In this document: positions 1-8,765 of the stretch, piece after piece | Numbering within the stretch: position 1 is the first letter of the stretch | Layout: each line of letters starts with the position of its first letter | Assembly: GCA_963724405.1 (NCBI GenBank) | Contig: CAVRUQ010000003.1 | Coordinates: 2,108,001 to 2,172,000, forward strand | Direction: 5' to 3' | DNA: 64,000 nt | Source of the DNA: CAVQBJ01 sp963724405 | Lineage (GTDB): Bacteria; Actinomycetota; Thermoleophilia; Solirubrobacterales; Solirubrobacteraceae | Program-made: the position numbers and the translations under genes | The notes under the pieces: model-generated | Databases searched by the model: none | What the model saw: only the letters and a program-made list of their open reading frames with translations | What the model was told of the DNA's origin: nothing

Positions 1-950
1 TTGTTGCCGTCGTCACCGGGATAGTCGCCGTCGAACGCGAGGCAGAAGATCGGCGTGCAGGACAGGCTCGTGACGTTGCGCAGCGGGATGAAGCTCGACA
101 TCGACCAGCTGGTCGCGGCGGTCGGGGTGATCGAGCTGAAGTCATACGTGCTCTGGCCGCCGCTCTGGCCGGACCCCGCGGCCACGCACAGCGTCGTCGT
201 CGGGCAGCTGACCGCCGCGACCGGCGTCACCTGCGCGCCGGTCGGCGACGTGACCGGCACCCTCGTCCAGGCGCCGCTCCCGCCCCACACGTACAGCTCC
301 TGCGTCGTGCTCGAGGTCGCCGACGTACCGGCGGTCGCGCACACGGTCGCGCCCGTGCCCTGGGCGCAGGACGGCGTCACGAGGCCGGTATCGGGGAACC
401 CGGTCGTCACCCACGCGCCCGCTCCGCCGGCCGGATTCGACGAGGTGAGGACGACCCCGGGGCCCCCGGCGGCCGCCGCATTCGTGCCGGCGGCGGCGCA
501 GACCGAGGGCGCGCACCCGACGCCGGTGAGCGACGTGCCGGGCGGCGTCAGCTGCGCGGTGGGCAGCGCCGACCAGCCGCTCGCCGGCGCACCCCGCGGG
601 TTCGTCGAGGTCACGAGCTCCGTCGGGTTGGTGGCGACGCACAGCGTCGACGACGGGCAGGACAGCGACTGCAGTCCGAGGTTGGTGAAGTGCGGGTACT
701 GGTTGTCGACGAGCTGCGGTGCCGACCACGTGAGCGGTCCGCTCGAGGCGGCGAAGGTGCTGACCGTCAGCGTCGTCGCGCCGGCGCCGGCCACGAGCAC
801 GACGAGCGCCGCGAGCCCCAGCCGCCGCCGTGTCGGCGAACGGTGTCCGAAGCCGCGGCGATCGCTCGCCCGCGATCGCCCGGCACGCGAACCCGCGCGG
901 GCGTCAGCGCGCTTCACGGCATCCCTGCGCTGGCGTACCCCACGACGCAT
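1..950 (-). CDS. Secreted Cys-motif repeat protein (3' end outside window)
   Basis: The minus-strand frame is open from ATG at 950 to the left edge (315 full codons), so the C-terminus is missing. A basic N-terminal region of about 45 residues precedes one hydrophobic segment (LGLAALVVLVAGAGATTL, about residues 46-63), as in an exported or anchored protein. The rest repeats a block of about 40-55 residues built on SCPSSTLCVA, seen also as VSCPTTTLCVAAG, VGCAPSVCAAAG and LSCTPIFCLAFDG. Each block has a Cys pair and a Trp/Ser-Thr stretch, which resembles BNR-like beta-propeller blades of actinobacterial exoproteins. I know no function. Plus-strand frames here lack these repeats and are shadows. 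Confidence 0.8.
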   Translation of the reverse strand, partial: MRRGVRQRRDAVKRADARAGSRAGRSRASDRRGFGHRSPTRRRLGLAALVVLVAGAGATTLTVSTFAASSGPLTWSAPQLVDNQYPHFTNLGLQSLSCPSSTLCVATNPTELVTSTNPRGAPASGWSALPTAQLTPPGTSLTGVGCAPSVCAAAGTNAAAAGGPGVVLTSSNPAGGAGAWVTTGFPDTGLVTPSCAQGTGATVCATAGTSATSSTTQELYVWGGSGAWTRVPVTSPTGAQVTPVAAVSCPTTTLCVAAGSGQSGGQSTYDFSSITPTAATSWSMSSFIPLRNVTSLSCTPIFCLAFDGDYPGDDGN

Positions 951-1079
951 CAGCGAGTCCTTGACCCTGTTCGGCTTGAGTAGGAAAGCGACTGTAGTGC
1001 CGGGATTGACGCGCTGTCAATTCGGCGCTTCCGGGCGCCGGCGACCGGCTGGTCGACCGCCGCTGCCGCCAACCTGACG

Positions 1080-1943
1080 GTGCTCATGCATATGAGAGCG
1101 ACGATCGCGACGATCCGTACACGCCCGCGGCGGGCCTGTACCCTGGCCGCGCTTGCGCTCGCCTTGTGCGGCTGCGGCGCATCGACGTCGACGGATCGTC
1201 CCACGGCGCCCGGCACCGCGTCGGTCGCCGCCGCGCCGGCGAGCGCCGCGGCGACGACGACCGCGAGCGCGACCGCCGCGACGACGACCAGCGCCACGAC
1301 GAGCATGGCGCCCCCGTCCACGACGACGACCGCGCCCGCACCGCCCGCGACCACCGTTCCCGAGCCGCCCATCGTGCAGGACCCGATCCCGTTCGGCCCG
1401 CAGCGCAAGGCGGAGATGACGGCCTACGTCCAGCGCCACTACGGCAGCTTCATGGCGCCCACCTACCGGCTGATCGACCCGCACGTGATCGTCATCCACT
1501 ACACGGAGACGCCCGACTTCCAGTCGACCTACAACACGTTCGCCCACGACGTCCCCGACTCGGAGCTGCACGAGCTGCCGAACACGTGCGCGCACTTCGT
1601 CATCGACAGCGCCGGAGTCATCCACCAGCTCGTCCCGCTGACGATCATGTGCCGGCACACGGTCGGCCTCAACTGGACGGCGATCGGCATCGAGCACGTC
1701 GGGTTCAGCGACAGCCAGGTGCTCGACGACCGCGCCCAGATGGCCTCGAGCCTCGCGCTCGTGCGCTGGCTGCGCTGCCGGTATGGCATCCCGATCCGCG
1801 ACGTGATCGGCCACAACGAGAGCCTCGCGAGCCCGTATCACCGCGAGGACGTGCCGTCGCTGCGCACCCAGACCCACCAGGACTTCATGCACGCCGACAT
1901 GCAGATCTACCGGTTGCGGCTGCAGGCGGCCGGGGGGTGCTGA
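1080..1943 (+). CDS. N-acetylmuramoyl-L-alanine amidase-like (Amidase_2/PGRP) lipoprotein
   Basis: Likely cleaves or binds the lactyl-peptide bond of peptidoglycan outside the membrane. A signal peptide ends at a lipobox-like LCGC (about residues 29-32), followed by an Ala/Thr/Pro linker to about residue 100. The Amidase_2 fold occupies about 130-275. IHYTET supplies the first zinc His (H140), CAHFVIDSAGVIHQL is the usual beta-hairpin, CRHTVGLNW and IGIEHVG follow, and VIGHNES (H245) is near the second metal site. The usual third ligand is unclear (H266 is a candidate), so a purely binding role is possible. The start could be GTG 1080, ATG 1086 or ATG 1092; no strong ribosome site decides. 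It lies beside an LCP gene, which fits a cell-wall role. Confidence 0.8.
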   Translation: MLMHMRATIATIRTRPRRACTLAALALALCGCGASTSTDRPTAPGTASVAAAPASAAATTTASATAATTTSATTSMAPPSTTTTAPAPPATTVPEPPIVQDPIPFGPQRKAEMTAYVQRHYGSFMAPTYRLIDPHVIVIHYTETPDFQSTYNTFAHDVPDSELHELPNTCAHFVIDSAGVIHQLVPLTIMCRHTVGLNWTAIGIEHVGFSDSQVLDDRAQMASSLALVRWLRCRYGIPIRDVIGHNESLASPYHREDVPSLRTQTHQDFMHADMQIYRLRLQAAGGC

Positions 1944-2155
1944 CGCAGCGGGATTGACGCGCCACAAGCGCCACAATCGCCACGGCTGATCGGCGAATCC
2001 ACACCAAGGAGGGCCGCCCGCCGGTAGTTCTCGACCCGTCTGGTGTTCATCCTCCTGCTACATAAGGGAGCAGGTACGCGCCGCCCGCTCGGCGTGCAGC
2101 ACGCGCCGTCCTGCCCCGCCAGGGGCTCTGGGCGCGCCAACCTATACAGACCGAG

Positions 2156-3469
2156 ATGAGCACCGAGTCGGACGATTACACGGGCCGGACGCGCCTGCCG
2201 CCCTCACCCGCGACGCCGCCCGGGCGGCGTCGGCGCATCGTGCCCGGGCCTCCCGGTCCCGCGCCGCGCTCCACCCCGGCCGGCGGCCGTGCCCCGGCAA
2301 GCGCCCGCGTGCCCTCGCCACCGGCTCCGCCCCCATCCGAGGATGCGCCGGAGACGCTCCCTCGCACGCGCGTGCCGGCACCCGGCACGTCCGCGCCCTC
2401 GCGTCCGCAGGCGCCGGGTGCCCCGCCCGGTTACCGCCGCTACCGCGCGCGGCCGAAGCTGCGCCTGCCCTGGCGCCGCGACGAGCTCGGCCTCGACGAG
2501 CTGCACGACGGCCAGGAGCGGGCGCCGCGGCGGCGGATCACGCCCCGGCGGGTGCTCGGCGCGCTCGCGCTGCTGATCGTCGGCTGGCTCGTGCTGTCGG
2601 TGCTCGTATTCCTGACCAGCTCGCACTTCGAGCGCATCGCGCCGCCCGCCGACGTGCAGGCGGCGCTCGATCCGGGCGGGTCGCTGCTCTTCTCCGCCAA
2701 CGACATCCTCGTCCTCGGCTCCGACGCTCGCCCTTCGGGGAGCAAGGAGGGTGGGGCGTTCTCCCAGGCCTCCCGCTCGGACACGATGATGCTCATCCGG
2801 ACCGGCGGTGGCCACTCCGCGCGCCTGTCGATCCCGCGCGACACGGTGGTCGACATCCCCGGGCACGGCCTGCAGAAGATCAACGCCGCGTACGCGTTCG
2901 GCGGGCCGGCGCTCGCGATCCGCGTCGTCAAGGCCTATCTCGGTATCCCGATCAACCACGTCGTGATCGTCAACTTCGGAAGCTTCCCGGCGCTCGTCGA
3001 CTCGATGGGCGGGATCACCTACACCGGAGGCTGCGTCAACTCGAACATCAGCGGCGGGGTGAGCAACGGGGGCCAGACGCTCGTGCTGCCGGCCGGCACC
3101 CACCACCTCGACGGCGAGCAGGCGCTCGTGCTGGCCCGCACCCGCCACAACGCGTGCAACCCCGGCGAGGACGACCTCGGACGCGAGCGCGCCCAGCAGG
3201 CGCTCTTCCAGGACATGCAACACACGCTCGAGTCACCCTCCACCTTCCTGCGCCTGCCCTGGGTGGCCTGGCACGCGCCGCCGACGATCATCTCGGACAT
3301 GAGCGGCCCGACGTTGCTGCAGCTATTCGGCGCCCTGGCCATCGGCGGCAGCGCCCCGACACGCCAGCTGCTTCCGTCCGGGAACTACGTCCTGCCCGAC
3401 GGCGAGGACGGCCTCAGCGTGTCGGCCGCCGAGAAGCAGCACGCCGTGGCGCAGTTCCTGAACGGCTGA
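2156..3469 (+). CDS. LytR-CpsA-Psr (LCP) family cell-wall glycopolymer ligase
   Basis: LCP proteins transfer undecaprenyl-linked glycopolymers onto peptidoglycan at the outer membrane face. This 437-residue protein has a disordered Pro/Arg-rich cytoplasmic tail (1-125), one transmembrane helix (about 132-154) and the LCP domain (about 180-400). Hallmarks are DILVLGSDAR, SRSDTMMLIR, LSIPRDTVVDIP, QKINAAYAFGG and VDSMGGI. The Arg residues in SRSD and IPRD and the Asp of SDT are the conserved pyrophosphate and metal contacts of the family. The Cys in GGCVN and NACNPG may form a disulfide. ATG at 2156 follows a 212-base gap. The next gene starts 5 bases after the stop, so they are probably co-transcribed. 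Confidence 0.92.
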   Translation: MSTESDDYTGRTRLPPSPATPPGRRRRIVPGPPGPAPRSTPAGGRAPASARVPSPPAPPPSEDAPETLPRTRVPAPGTSAPSRPQAPGAPPGYRRYRARPKLRLPWRRDELGLDELHDGQERAPRRRITPRRVLGALALLIVGWLVLSVLVFLTSSHFERIAPPADVQAALDPGGSLLFSANDILVLGSDARPSGSKEGGAFSQASRSDTMMLIRTGGGHSARLSIPRDTVVDIPGHGLQKINAAYAFGGPALAIRVVKAYLGIPINHVVIVNFGSFPALVDSMGGITYTGGCVNSNISGGVSNGGQTLVLPAGTHHLDGEQALVLARTRHNACNPGEDDLGRERAQQALFQDMQHTLESPSTFLRLPWVAWHAPPTIISDMSGPTLLQLFGALAIGGSAPTRQLLPSGNYVLPDGEDGLSVSAAEKQHAVAQFLNG

Positions 3470-3474
3470 GCGCC

Positions 3475-3735
3475 GTGGCGGAGCTGACCGTCCGCCTGCA
3501 GCCGCGCGCCCGCGCGAACGAGATCCTCGGCGAGCGCGACGGGGCGCTGGTCGTGCGAGTCACCGCCCCGCCTCTGGAGGGGCGCGCAAACGAGGCGCTG
3601 TGCGCACTGATCGCCAAGCGCGCCGGCGTCGGCAAGCGCAGCGTGTCGGTCGTGCGCGGGGCCTCCTCGCGCGACAAGGTGGTTCGGGTCGATGGCGTCG
3701 AACCGGCCGCCCTGCGGCGGGCACTCGGGATCTGA
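3475..3735 (+). CDS. DUF167 / YggU family protein
   Basis: An 86-residue protein starting at GTG 3475, five bases after the LCP stop. The frame stays open further upstream inside the LCP gene, but family length and the MAELTVRLQPRAR opening favour this start. Family signatures are RLQPRARANEI, VRVTAPPLEGRANEAL, LIAKRAGV and SVVRGASSRDKVVRV. YggU proteins are small alpha/beta proteins of unknown role, often found near cell-division or cell-wall genes, consistent with the neighbour here. Confidence 0.88.
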   Translation: MAELTVRLQPRARANEILGERDGALVVRVTAPPLEGRANEALCALIAKRAGVGKRSVSVVRGASSRDKVVRVDGVEPAALRRALGI

Positions 3736-3800
3736 ACCGCGGCGCAGGGCGCTTGGGGCCGAGAGCCTCGATTGGCGACTACGCGGGGCGCCTGCGCATC

Positions 3801-4409
3801 CTACGTGCGTTTCTGTCGTCGCTTGGCGCCGGCGCTGCCGGCGCGCGCGCGGCTGGGTCCGCCGAGTCGCTGCCGCAGCTCGTGATGCCAGCGGAGCTCG
3901 GCTTCGACGCGAATCTCGCCGTGGCGGAAGAGCATCTCGCCCACCGCAGGTAGGTATCCGGCGGCGGTGAGCCGGGTGCGCTCGCTTTCCAGCCGCGCTT
4001 GTAGCTCTTGAAGGGCGGCGCTGCGGCGTTCGATCGCCGCCTGTAGCTCCTCGGTCGGGACGCCCGCCGAGACCCAGAGGGCGATGTCGAATGGGTCGCT
4101 GGGGAGCGCGATGTCGTACAGGAGCTTGTCGCGCAGCGAAGCCAGCTCGACACGGCCAGATTCGGTGATCGCGTAGACCGTGCGGGTCGGACGCAGGCCT
4201 TCCTGCTCGGTTCGAAGCGGTTCGATGAGTCCTTCGGCCTCCAGTCTGCGAAGCGCGTTGTAGATCGAGCCGACCTGCGCGTCGCTCCAGTTGGAGATGT
4301 CGATGCGCTCGGCGAGGCGACGGATCTCGTGGCCGTGAACCGGTCCGCCGCTCTGAAGCGTTCCGAGCACGAACAGCCGCGCGACCCGTCCCGCGTCCTT
4401 CGACGGCAT
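3801..4409 (-). CDS. PadR family transcriptional regulator
   Basis: Residues 1-80 form the PadR winged helix: LFVLGTLQSGGPVHGHEIRRLAE, then SDAQVGSIYNALRRLEAEGLIE and the basic wing RTVYAITESGR. Residues 95-180 form the coiled-coil dimerisation tail, rich in Glu and Arg. PadR proteins repress a neighbouring gene and are usually released by small phenolic or hydrophobic ligands. The gene is divergent from the cupredoxin at 4492, and the AT-rich inverted repeat at 4450-4469 lies between them. The C-terminus is very basic. Confidence 0.9.
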   Translation of the reverse strand: MPSKDAGRVARLFVLGTLQSGGPVHGHEIRRLAERIDISNWSDAQVGSIYNALRRLEAEGLIEPLRTEQEGLRPTRTVYAITESGRVELASLRDKLLYDIALPSDPFDIALWVSAGVPTEELQAAIERRSAALQELQARLESERTRLTAAGYLPAVGEMLFRHGEIRVEAELRWHHELRQRLGGPSRARAGSAGAKRRQKRT

Positions 4410-4449
4410 TCATCACCTCGCTTTAGCGCATCCTTATGAGAACAGGAAA

Positions 4450-4469
4450 ACTAGTATATGTAAACTAGT
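4450..4469. promoter_or_regulatory. Candidate PadR operator, inverted repeat ACTAGT-N8-ACTAGT
   Basis: Two perfect ACTAGT hexamers, each self-palindromic, flank an 8-base AT-rich spacer containing ATATGTAA. This stands out in GC-rich DNA and sits in the 82-base gap between the divergent PadR and cupredoxin genes. Its position fits an operator for both promoters; the assignment to PadR is inference from location. Confidence 0.55.
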
Positions 4470-4491
4470 CGACGAACAGGAGGCCTGGATT

Positions 4492-5262
4492 ATGAACGCG
4501 CTCGACCCCTCGGGCCGCGGCACGGCCGTCGATCGCTCATCCGGCCGGCTGTCGCGTGCGGTGATCGCGCATCCGGTTCGCGCGCTGGCGCTCACCGGCA
4601 TCATCTCGGTCGCGGTCGCCATCGGTGTCACCACCGCGGTGAACGGACTTGGGACCGGCGCGCCCCGCGTGCCAGGGCCGCGCGGCCAAGCAGACGCCGG
4701 CCTCGGTGCTTCCGCCGCGGTCTCGCGATCCACGTCAGGGCGGATGAACGCAGGGGCCGGGATCGGACGCGCCTTGCTGGGCCGCGCGCCGCAGTACGAG
4801 AGTCTGGCGCTGGCCGAAACGCAGGCCAACCAGGCGCCGGCCGGCGCGAGCGTCGACCCCAAGGCAAACACGATCCGGTTCACCGGGCCCAACGCCGCGC
4901 TCACGATCGTCGCCAATCCGCCCACTGGCCGGGACATGGCCTTTCGCGCCGCCGGCCTGGAGAACCCCACGATCGAGGTGGCGCGCGGCGCGGTCGTGAC
5001 GGTCCACTTCGTCAACGGGGACAACGACAGCGCGCACGGATGGCTGCTCATCGCCCCCGTCGTCACGGTTGGCGACACCCCCCACGGACCGTGGGCCTTT
5101 CCGGGCTCCTACGCGTCCATCCTCGGAGATCCGACGAACGCCGGCCAGGCCGCCGAGACGATCAGCTTCCGTGCCAGCCGGGGCGGCACCTACCGCTACG
5201 AGTGCCCAGTCCCGGGTCACGCCGCGATGGGCATGCAGGGCGGCCTCACCGTGGGCACGTGA
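4492..5262 (+). CDS. Membrane-anchored cupredoxin (sulfocyanin/plastocyanin-like)
   Basis: A 256-residue protein with one N-terminal transmembrane segment (about 30-50), a flexible Gly/Ala linker and a C-terminal cupredoxin domain (about 125-256). Type-1 copper ligands are visible: H182 in DSAHGW, and C238, H243 and M246 or M248 in YECPVPGHAAMGM. The YxCxxxGHAxMGM pattern matches sulfocyanin- or rusticyanin-like proteins, small electron carriers on the outer membrane face. ATG 4492 follows an AGGAGG ribosome site. Divergent PadR gene 4409 is the probable regulator. Confidence 0.87.
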   Translation: MNALDPSGRGTAVDRSSGRLSRAVIAHPVRALALTGIISVAVAIGVTTAVNGLGTGAPRVPGPRGQADAGLGASAAVSRSTSGRMNAGAGIGRALLGRAPQYESLALAETQANQAPAGASVDPKANTIRFTGPNAALTIVANPPTGRDMAFRAAGLENPTIEVARGAVVTVHFVNGDNDSAHGWLLIAPVVTVGDTPHGPWAFPGSYASILGDPTNAGQAAETISFRASRGGTYRYECPVPGHAAMGMQGGLTVGT

Positions 5263-5311
5263 GCGCGGCCTCGCGGGACCAGGCGCAGCCGATGCCGGTC
5301 CTCAATCGCGC

Positions 5312-6160
5312 TCAGGCCGCGATCTCGGACCGGGCGGCGGCGAGGTCGTGCGCGGCCACGCCGCCGCCGTCGGGGAGCAGCCGGCCGACGTAGCCGGTGG
5401 GCGTCGTGCCGGCGAACGCCCGGAAGTCGCGGTTGAGGTGCGCCTGGTCGGCGTAGCCGCAGCGATAGGCGGCGACGGCCAGGCCCTCGGCGTCGCCGCC
5501 ACCGAGCAGCTCGATCACCCGCTCGAAGCGCACGATGCGCGCGACCGTCTTCGGCGGCAGGCCGACCTCGGCGGTGAAGCGCACCGAGAGGTGGCGGCGA
5601 CTCCATCCGGTCTCCCGGGCGAGCGCCGCGATCGGGACGCGTCCGCCCGCGTCGCGCAGCCGCCACCAGGCGTGGGCGAGCTCGGCGGTCACCGGCGGCG
5701 CGCCCGCCAGGCGGTCGAGCAGCAGCTCGTCGAGAATGGCGAAGCGCGCCGGCCAGGCGCCGGCCTCCCACAGGCGCTCGCGGGCGCGTTCGAGCTCGCC
5801 GAGCAGCTCGCCCATCGCCACCACGCGGCCGGCGATCTCGGCCATCGGCCGACCGAGCAGGCGACGCGCGCCGAGCAGGGTCACGTCGATCTGGATGCCG
5901 TGCTGCTCGCCCCGATGCTCGGTCACCGTCGGGCGATCGGTCAACCCGGCGACGAACGAGCAGTGGCGCACGCCGTCGACGCGGATCGGCGGTCCGAAGC
6001 TCAGGATGATCGGAATGACCGTGCCGGCCACCTCCAGGCGCCCGAACGGGGCGCCGGTGCGCTCGACGTAGCCCGCGTAGGAGCGCACCACCCCGCGAAG
6101 GCGCGGGTCGGGCCTGCCGTGCGCGAGCTCGTGCGTGCCGAGCGGTGCTTCGCCGGGCAT
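5312..6160 (-). CDS. AraC family transcriptional regulator
   Basis: A 282-residue protein with an N-terminal cupin-like sensing region (about 1-150; contains VIPIILSFGPPIRVD and HGIQIDVTLLGARRLLG) and a C-terminal AraC double helix-turn-helix (about 175-265). The second HTH contains VAAYRCGYADQAHLNRDFRAFAG, close to the family consensus GFxDQSHFxRxFKRxxG. It is divergent from the hydrolase at 6231 across 70 bases and probably controls it. The stop lies 50 bases from the convergent cupredoxin stop. Confidence 0.9.
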   Translation of the reverse strand: MPGEAPLGTHELAHGRPDPRLRGVVRSYAGYVERTGAPFGRLEVAGTVIPIILSFGPPIRVDGVRHCSFVAGLTDRPTVTEHRGEQHGIQIDVTLLGARRLLGRPMAEIAGRVVAMGELLGELERARERLWEAGAWPARFAILDELLLDRLAGAPPVTAELAHAWWRLRDAGGRVPIAALARETGWSRRHLSVRFTAEVGLPPKTVARIVRFERVIELLGGGDAEGLAVAAYRCGYADQAHLNRDFRAFAGTTPTGYVGRLLPDGGGVAAHDLAAARSEIAA

Positions 6161-6195
6161 GACCGCAGGGTAACCCGGCCCGGCGCCGAGCGCTT

Positions 6196-6207
6196 ACCAT
6201 CGATGGT
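6196..6207. promoter_or_regulatory. Perfect 12-bp palindrome ACCATCGATGGT between AraC and hydrolase genes
   Basis: A perfect palindrome centred in the 70-base divergent gap, 24 bases upstream of GTG 6231. AraC proteins usually bind direct repeats, so its meaning is uncertain, but the position suits an operator or promoter element. Confidence 0.3.
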
Positions 6208-6230
6208 CAATCGACCACTGGAGGCCGACG

Positions 6231-7115
6231 GTGAACGGTGATACGGGCAGCACGGGCGTGGAACTCGAGGTCATGGTCACGGCGGAGATCCCGACGCCGC
6301 ATTGGTACGTCTTCCGGCCGAGCGGCGGCAACGCCGTCAGCCGCCTCGCCAAGGCATTGCGCTCGGGCGAGGGCGCCGTGCGCTCACCCTGCCTCGCCTA
6401 CGCGGTTCGCCATCCGGCGGCCGGCACGATCCTCATCGACACGGGGATGCATCCGGACGCGAGCACCGACCTGCGCCGCGACTTCGGGACACCAATGAGC
6501 CTGCTGTTCCGGAGCATGCGACCCGCCGACGCGCCGTTCGACGAGCAGCTGCGGGCGCTGTCGATCGAGCCGCGCGACGTGGAGCAGGTGATCATGACGC
6601 ACCTCCACGTCGATCACACGAGCGGCATGCGGCTGCTCCCGAACGCCGAGTTCACGTGCTCGCGGGCCGAGTGGTCGGCGGCCCGCGGCCGGTTCGCCGC
6701 CGGCCGCGGATACGTCCGACACCACCTGCCGCCCGACTCGCGCGTGCGACTCGTCGACTTCGAGCGCGACGGGAAGGCGTACGGTCCGTTCTCGAAGACG
6801 ATCGACCTGCTCGCCGACGGCAGCGTTCGCCTCATATCGACGCCGGGTCACACGCCCGGTCATCTCTCCGTCCTGCTCACGCTCGCGGATGACCGTCGGG
6901 TGCTCGTGATCGGAGATGCCGCCTACACGCTGCGCAACATCCGCGAGGAGATCCTTCCGATGTTCACCGCCGGCGACGAGGACTCGCTGCGGTCGATGCG
7001 CGAGATCGGGGCGTTCGCCCAGGGCGAGCCGGAGGCCATCCTCGTGCCCTCACACGACCCCTCGGCCTGGCGGGAGCTGCGCCACGTCACGCGCTCGGCC
7101 GAGCCGGCGCCGTGA
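6231..7115 (+). CDS. Metallo-beta-lactamase-fold hydrolase (lactonase-like)
   Basis: A 294-residue MBL-fold protein. The zinc motif is THLHVDHTSGM (HxHxDH, about residues 124-130), with later ligands in STPGHTPGH and VLVIGDAAY, and a C-terminal His in VPSHDP. GGNAV near the N-terminus and the overall order resemble the N-acyl-homoserine-lactone lactonase (AttM/AiiA-like) branch, but substrate cannot be read from sequence. GTG 6231 is preceded by GGAGGCC. It is followed 75 bases later by an alpha/beta hydrolase in the same direction. Confidence 0.88.
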   Translation: MNGDTGSTGVELEVMVTAEIPTPHWYVFRPSGGNAVSRLAKALRSGEGAVRSPCLAYAVRHPAAGTILIDTGMHPDASTDLRRDFGTPMSLLFRSMRPADAPFDEQLRALSIEPRDVEQVIMTHLHVDHTSGMRLLPNAEFTCSRAEWSAARGRFAAGRGYVRHHLPPDSRVRLVDFERDGKAYGPFSKTIDLLADGSVRLISTPGHTPGHLSVLLTLADDRRVLVIGDAAYTLRNIREEILPMFTAGDEDSLRSMREIGAFAQGEPEAILVPSHDPSAWRELRHVTRSAEPAP

Positions 7116-7190
7116 CTGCGCCGCGAGAGAGCGCCGACGCTGCGCGCCGGCATCCCCTTGTCCCATCCATCAAGCACGAAGGGAGCCGCA

Positions 7191-8030
7191 ATGACGACCG
7201 ACCCACCCGACGCCGCGAAACCGAGCACGATCGTGCTCATTCACGGCCTCTGGATGAACGCGCTCAGCTGGGAGAACTGGGTCGCGCGCTACACCGACCG
7301 CGGATACAACGTCATCGCGCGGAACTGGCCCGGCATGCCGGCCGACATCGAGGAGCTGCGGCGCGATCCCTCGCCGCTCGCCAACATCGGGATCGCCGAC
7401 GTCGTCGATCACTACGCGACGATCATCCGCGAGCTCGACCGCCCGCCGATCATCATGGGCCACTCCTTCGGAGGGGCCTTCACCGAGGTGCTCCTCGACC
7501 AGGGCCTCGGCGCCGCCGGCGTGGCGATCGACGCCGCCTCGGTGCGCGGCATCACGCGGCTGCCGTTCTCGACGCTGCGCTCGTCCTGGTCGGGCCTGCG
7601 CAACCCGGCCAATCGCCATGAGCCGATCTCGCTCAACGCGAAGCAGTTCCACTACGCGTTCGCGAACACGGTCTCCGAGGAGGAGTCCGATCGGGCGTTC
7701 GCGCGCTATGCCGTTCCCGGTCCGGGGCGCGTCCTGTTCGAGGGCGTCGTCGCGAACTTCAACCCCCACTCGCCGCTGAAGGTCGACTTCAAGAACGCCG
7801 ACCGGGCGCCGCTGCTGATCATCGCGGGAGGCAGCGATCACGTCATCCCCGCGCCGGTCGACAAGCAGGCGTTCAAGCGCTTCAGCAAGTCGGACGCGGT
7901 CACCGACTACAAGGAGTTCCCCGGTCGCTCGCACTTCACGATCGGTCAGGACGGATGGGAGGAGGTCGCCGACTACGCGCTCGACTGGGCGATCGAGCAG
8001 ACGTCGGCGGAGGTCGGCGCCGCGTCGTAG
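7191..8030 (+). CDS. Alpha/beta hydrolase
   Basis: Starting at ATG 7191 (279 residues) after a GAAGGGAG ribosome site; an in-frame start further upstream lacks support. The fold shows the oxyanion motif IHGLWMNALSW, the nucleophile elbow MGHSFGG (Ser at about 85), the acid in IAGGSDHVIP and the catalytic His in FPGRSHFTIG. It resembles non-haem haloperoxidase or esterase-like hydrolases of actinobacteria; the substrate is unknown. It is likely co-expressed with the upstream MBL hydrolase. An intrinsic terminator follows at 8050. Confidence 0.9.
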   Translation: MTTDPPDAAKPSTIVLIHGLWMNALSWENWVARYTDRGYNVIARNWPGMPADIEELRRDPSPLANIGIADVVDHYATIIRELDRPPIIMGHSFGGAFTEVLLDQGLGAAGVAIDAASVRGITRLPFSTLRSSWSGLRNPANRHEPISLNAKQFHYAFANTVSEEESDRAFARYAVPGPGRVLFEGVVANFNPHSPLKVDFKNADRAPLLIIAGGSDHVIPAPVDKQAFKRFSKSDAVTDYKEFPGRSHFTIGQDGWEEVADYALDWAIEQTSAEVGAAS

Positions 8031-8044
8031 CTTCGGTAGGCTAG

Positions 8045-8672
8045 GTGACAGCCGGACGGTGGGACGCCGTCCGGCTTTCCTTGGTCCGAGCTCAGTGGCC
8101 TCGACGGGGCGGCGGCCTGCCCTACGGCAACGTGCGGCTGATCTCTCGGGGGCCGCTGGACTCGCCCTGGGGGTTGGCGATCGCGCCGCCGGGCTTCGCC
8201 GGCCTCAACGCCCCGAGCAACGACCCCTGCTGCTCGTAGGCAATTTCGGCAACGGCCTGATCAACGCCTTCGACGCCACCAACGGCTACCCGCTGGGCCA
8301 GCTCAGGGACCCGACGGCGAGCCCATCCAAATCGACGGACTGTGGGCGCTGAAGGTCGGCAACGGCGGCAGTGGTGGCGCCACCAACACGGTGTACTTCA
8401 CAGCCGGCCTCTTCGGCGAGACGCACGGTTTGCTGGGCTCGCTGACCACGGCCGCCCCCGGCTCGCCCGAAGGACCAGCCGAGGGGCAATCGGTCCAGGC
8501 CGATCTCGACGTCGTGCAACTCGGTCTCCAGCAGCTCATCGAGGACTCCTCGAGCGGCGCGCCGGCGGCCACCATCGGCCAGGACACCCAGACCCTCGAC
8601 ACCGACTCCGACAAGCTGGCACACGACGAGCGAGCGTTCTCACAGGACGCCGTGGCCGACACGACCCCGTAA
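8045..8672 (+). pseudogene. Remnant of a TIGR03118-family (SMP-30/NHL-like) protein, N-truncated and frameshifted
   Basis: Three consecutive reading frames together encode the C-terminal half of a TIGR03118 protein. Frame 1 gives LDSPWGLAIAPPGFAGLNAP up to about 8225; a second gives LLLVGNFGNGLINAFDATNG and LGQLRDP to about 8310; the third gives PIQIDGLWALKVGNGG, TVYFTAGLFGETHG and LLGSL to a TAA at 8670. Restoring one C in the C-run near 8225 and one C near 8309 joins all three. The usual first 200 or so residues are absent. The tail after about 8460 is a Gln/Asp/Ser-rich extension. Homopolymer sequencing error could explain the two shifts, but not the missing N-terminus. Confidence 0.72.
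8050..8080 (+). terminator. Intrinsic terminator after alpha/beta hydrolase
   Basis: A perfect 10-bp stem AGCCGGACGG/CCGTCCGGCT with a 7-base loop, followed by TTTCCTT, begins 20 bases after the hydrolase stop. Confidence 0.75.
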
Positions 8673-8765
8673 GGCGCGAGGTGGAGGCGGGCCGGGCAGG
8701 GCCGGCCTCCACCGACCTGCGCCTCCGCTTGACGGCCGCGTACCGTCAGCATAGACTTACCGTTC

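Noticed and set aside
55..1077. Long plus-strand frame at the left edge
   Set aside because: Minus strand carries a signal-like segment and SCPS-LCVA repeats; the plus frame is a shadow.
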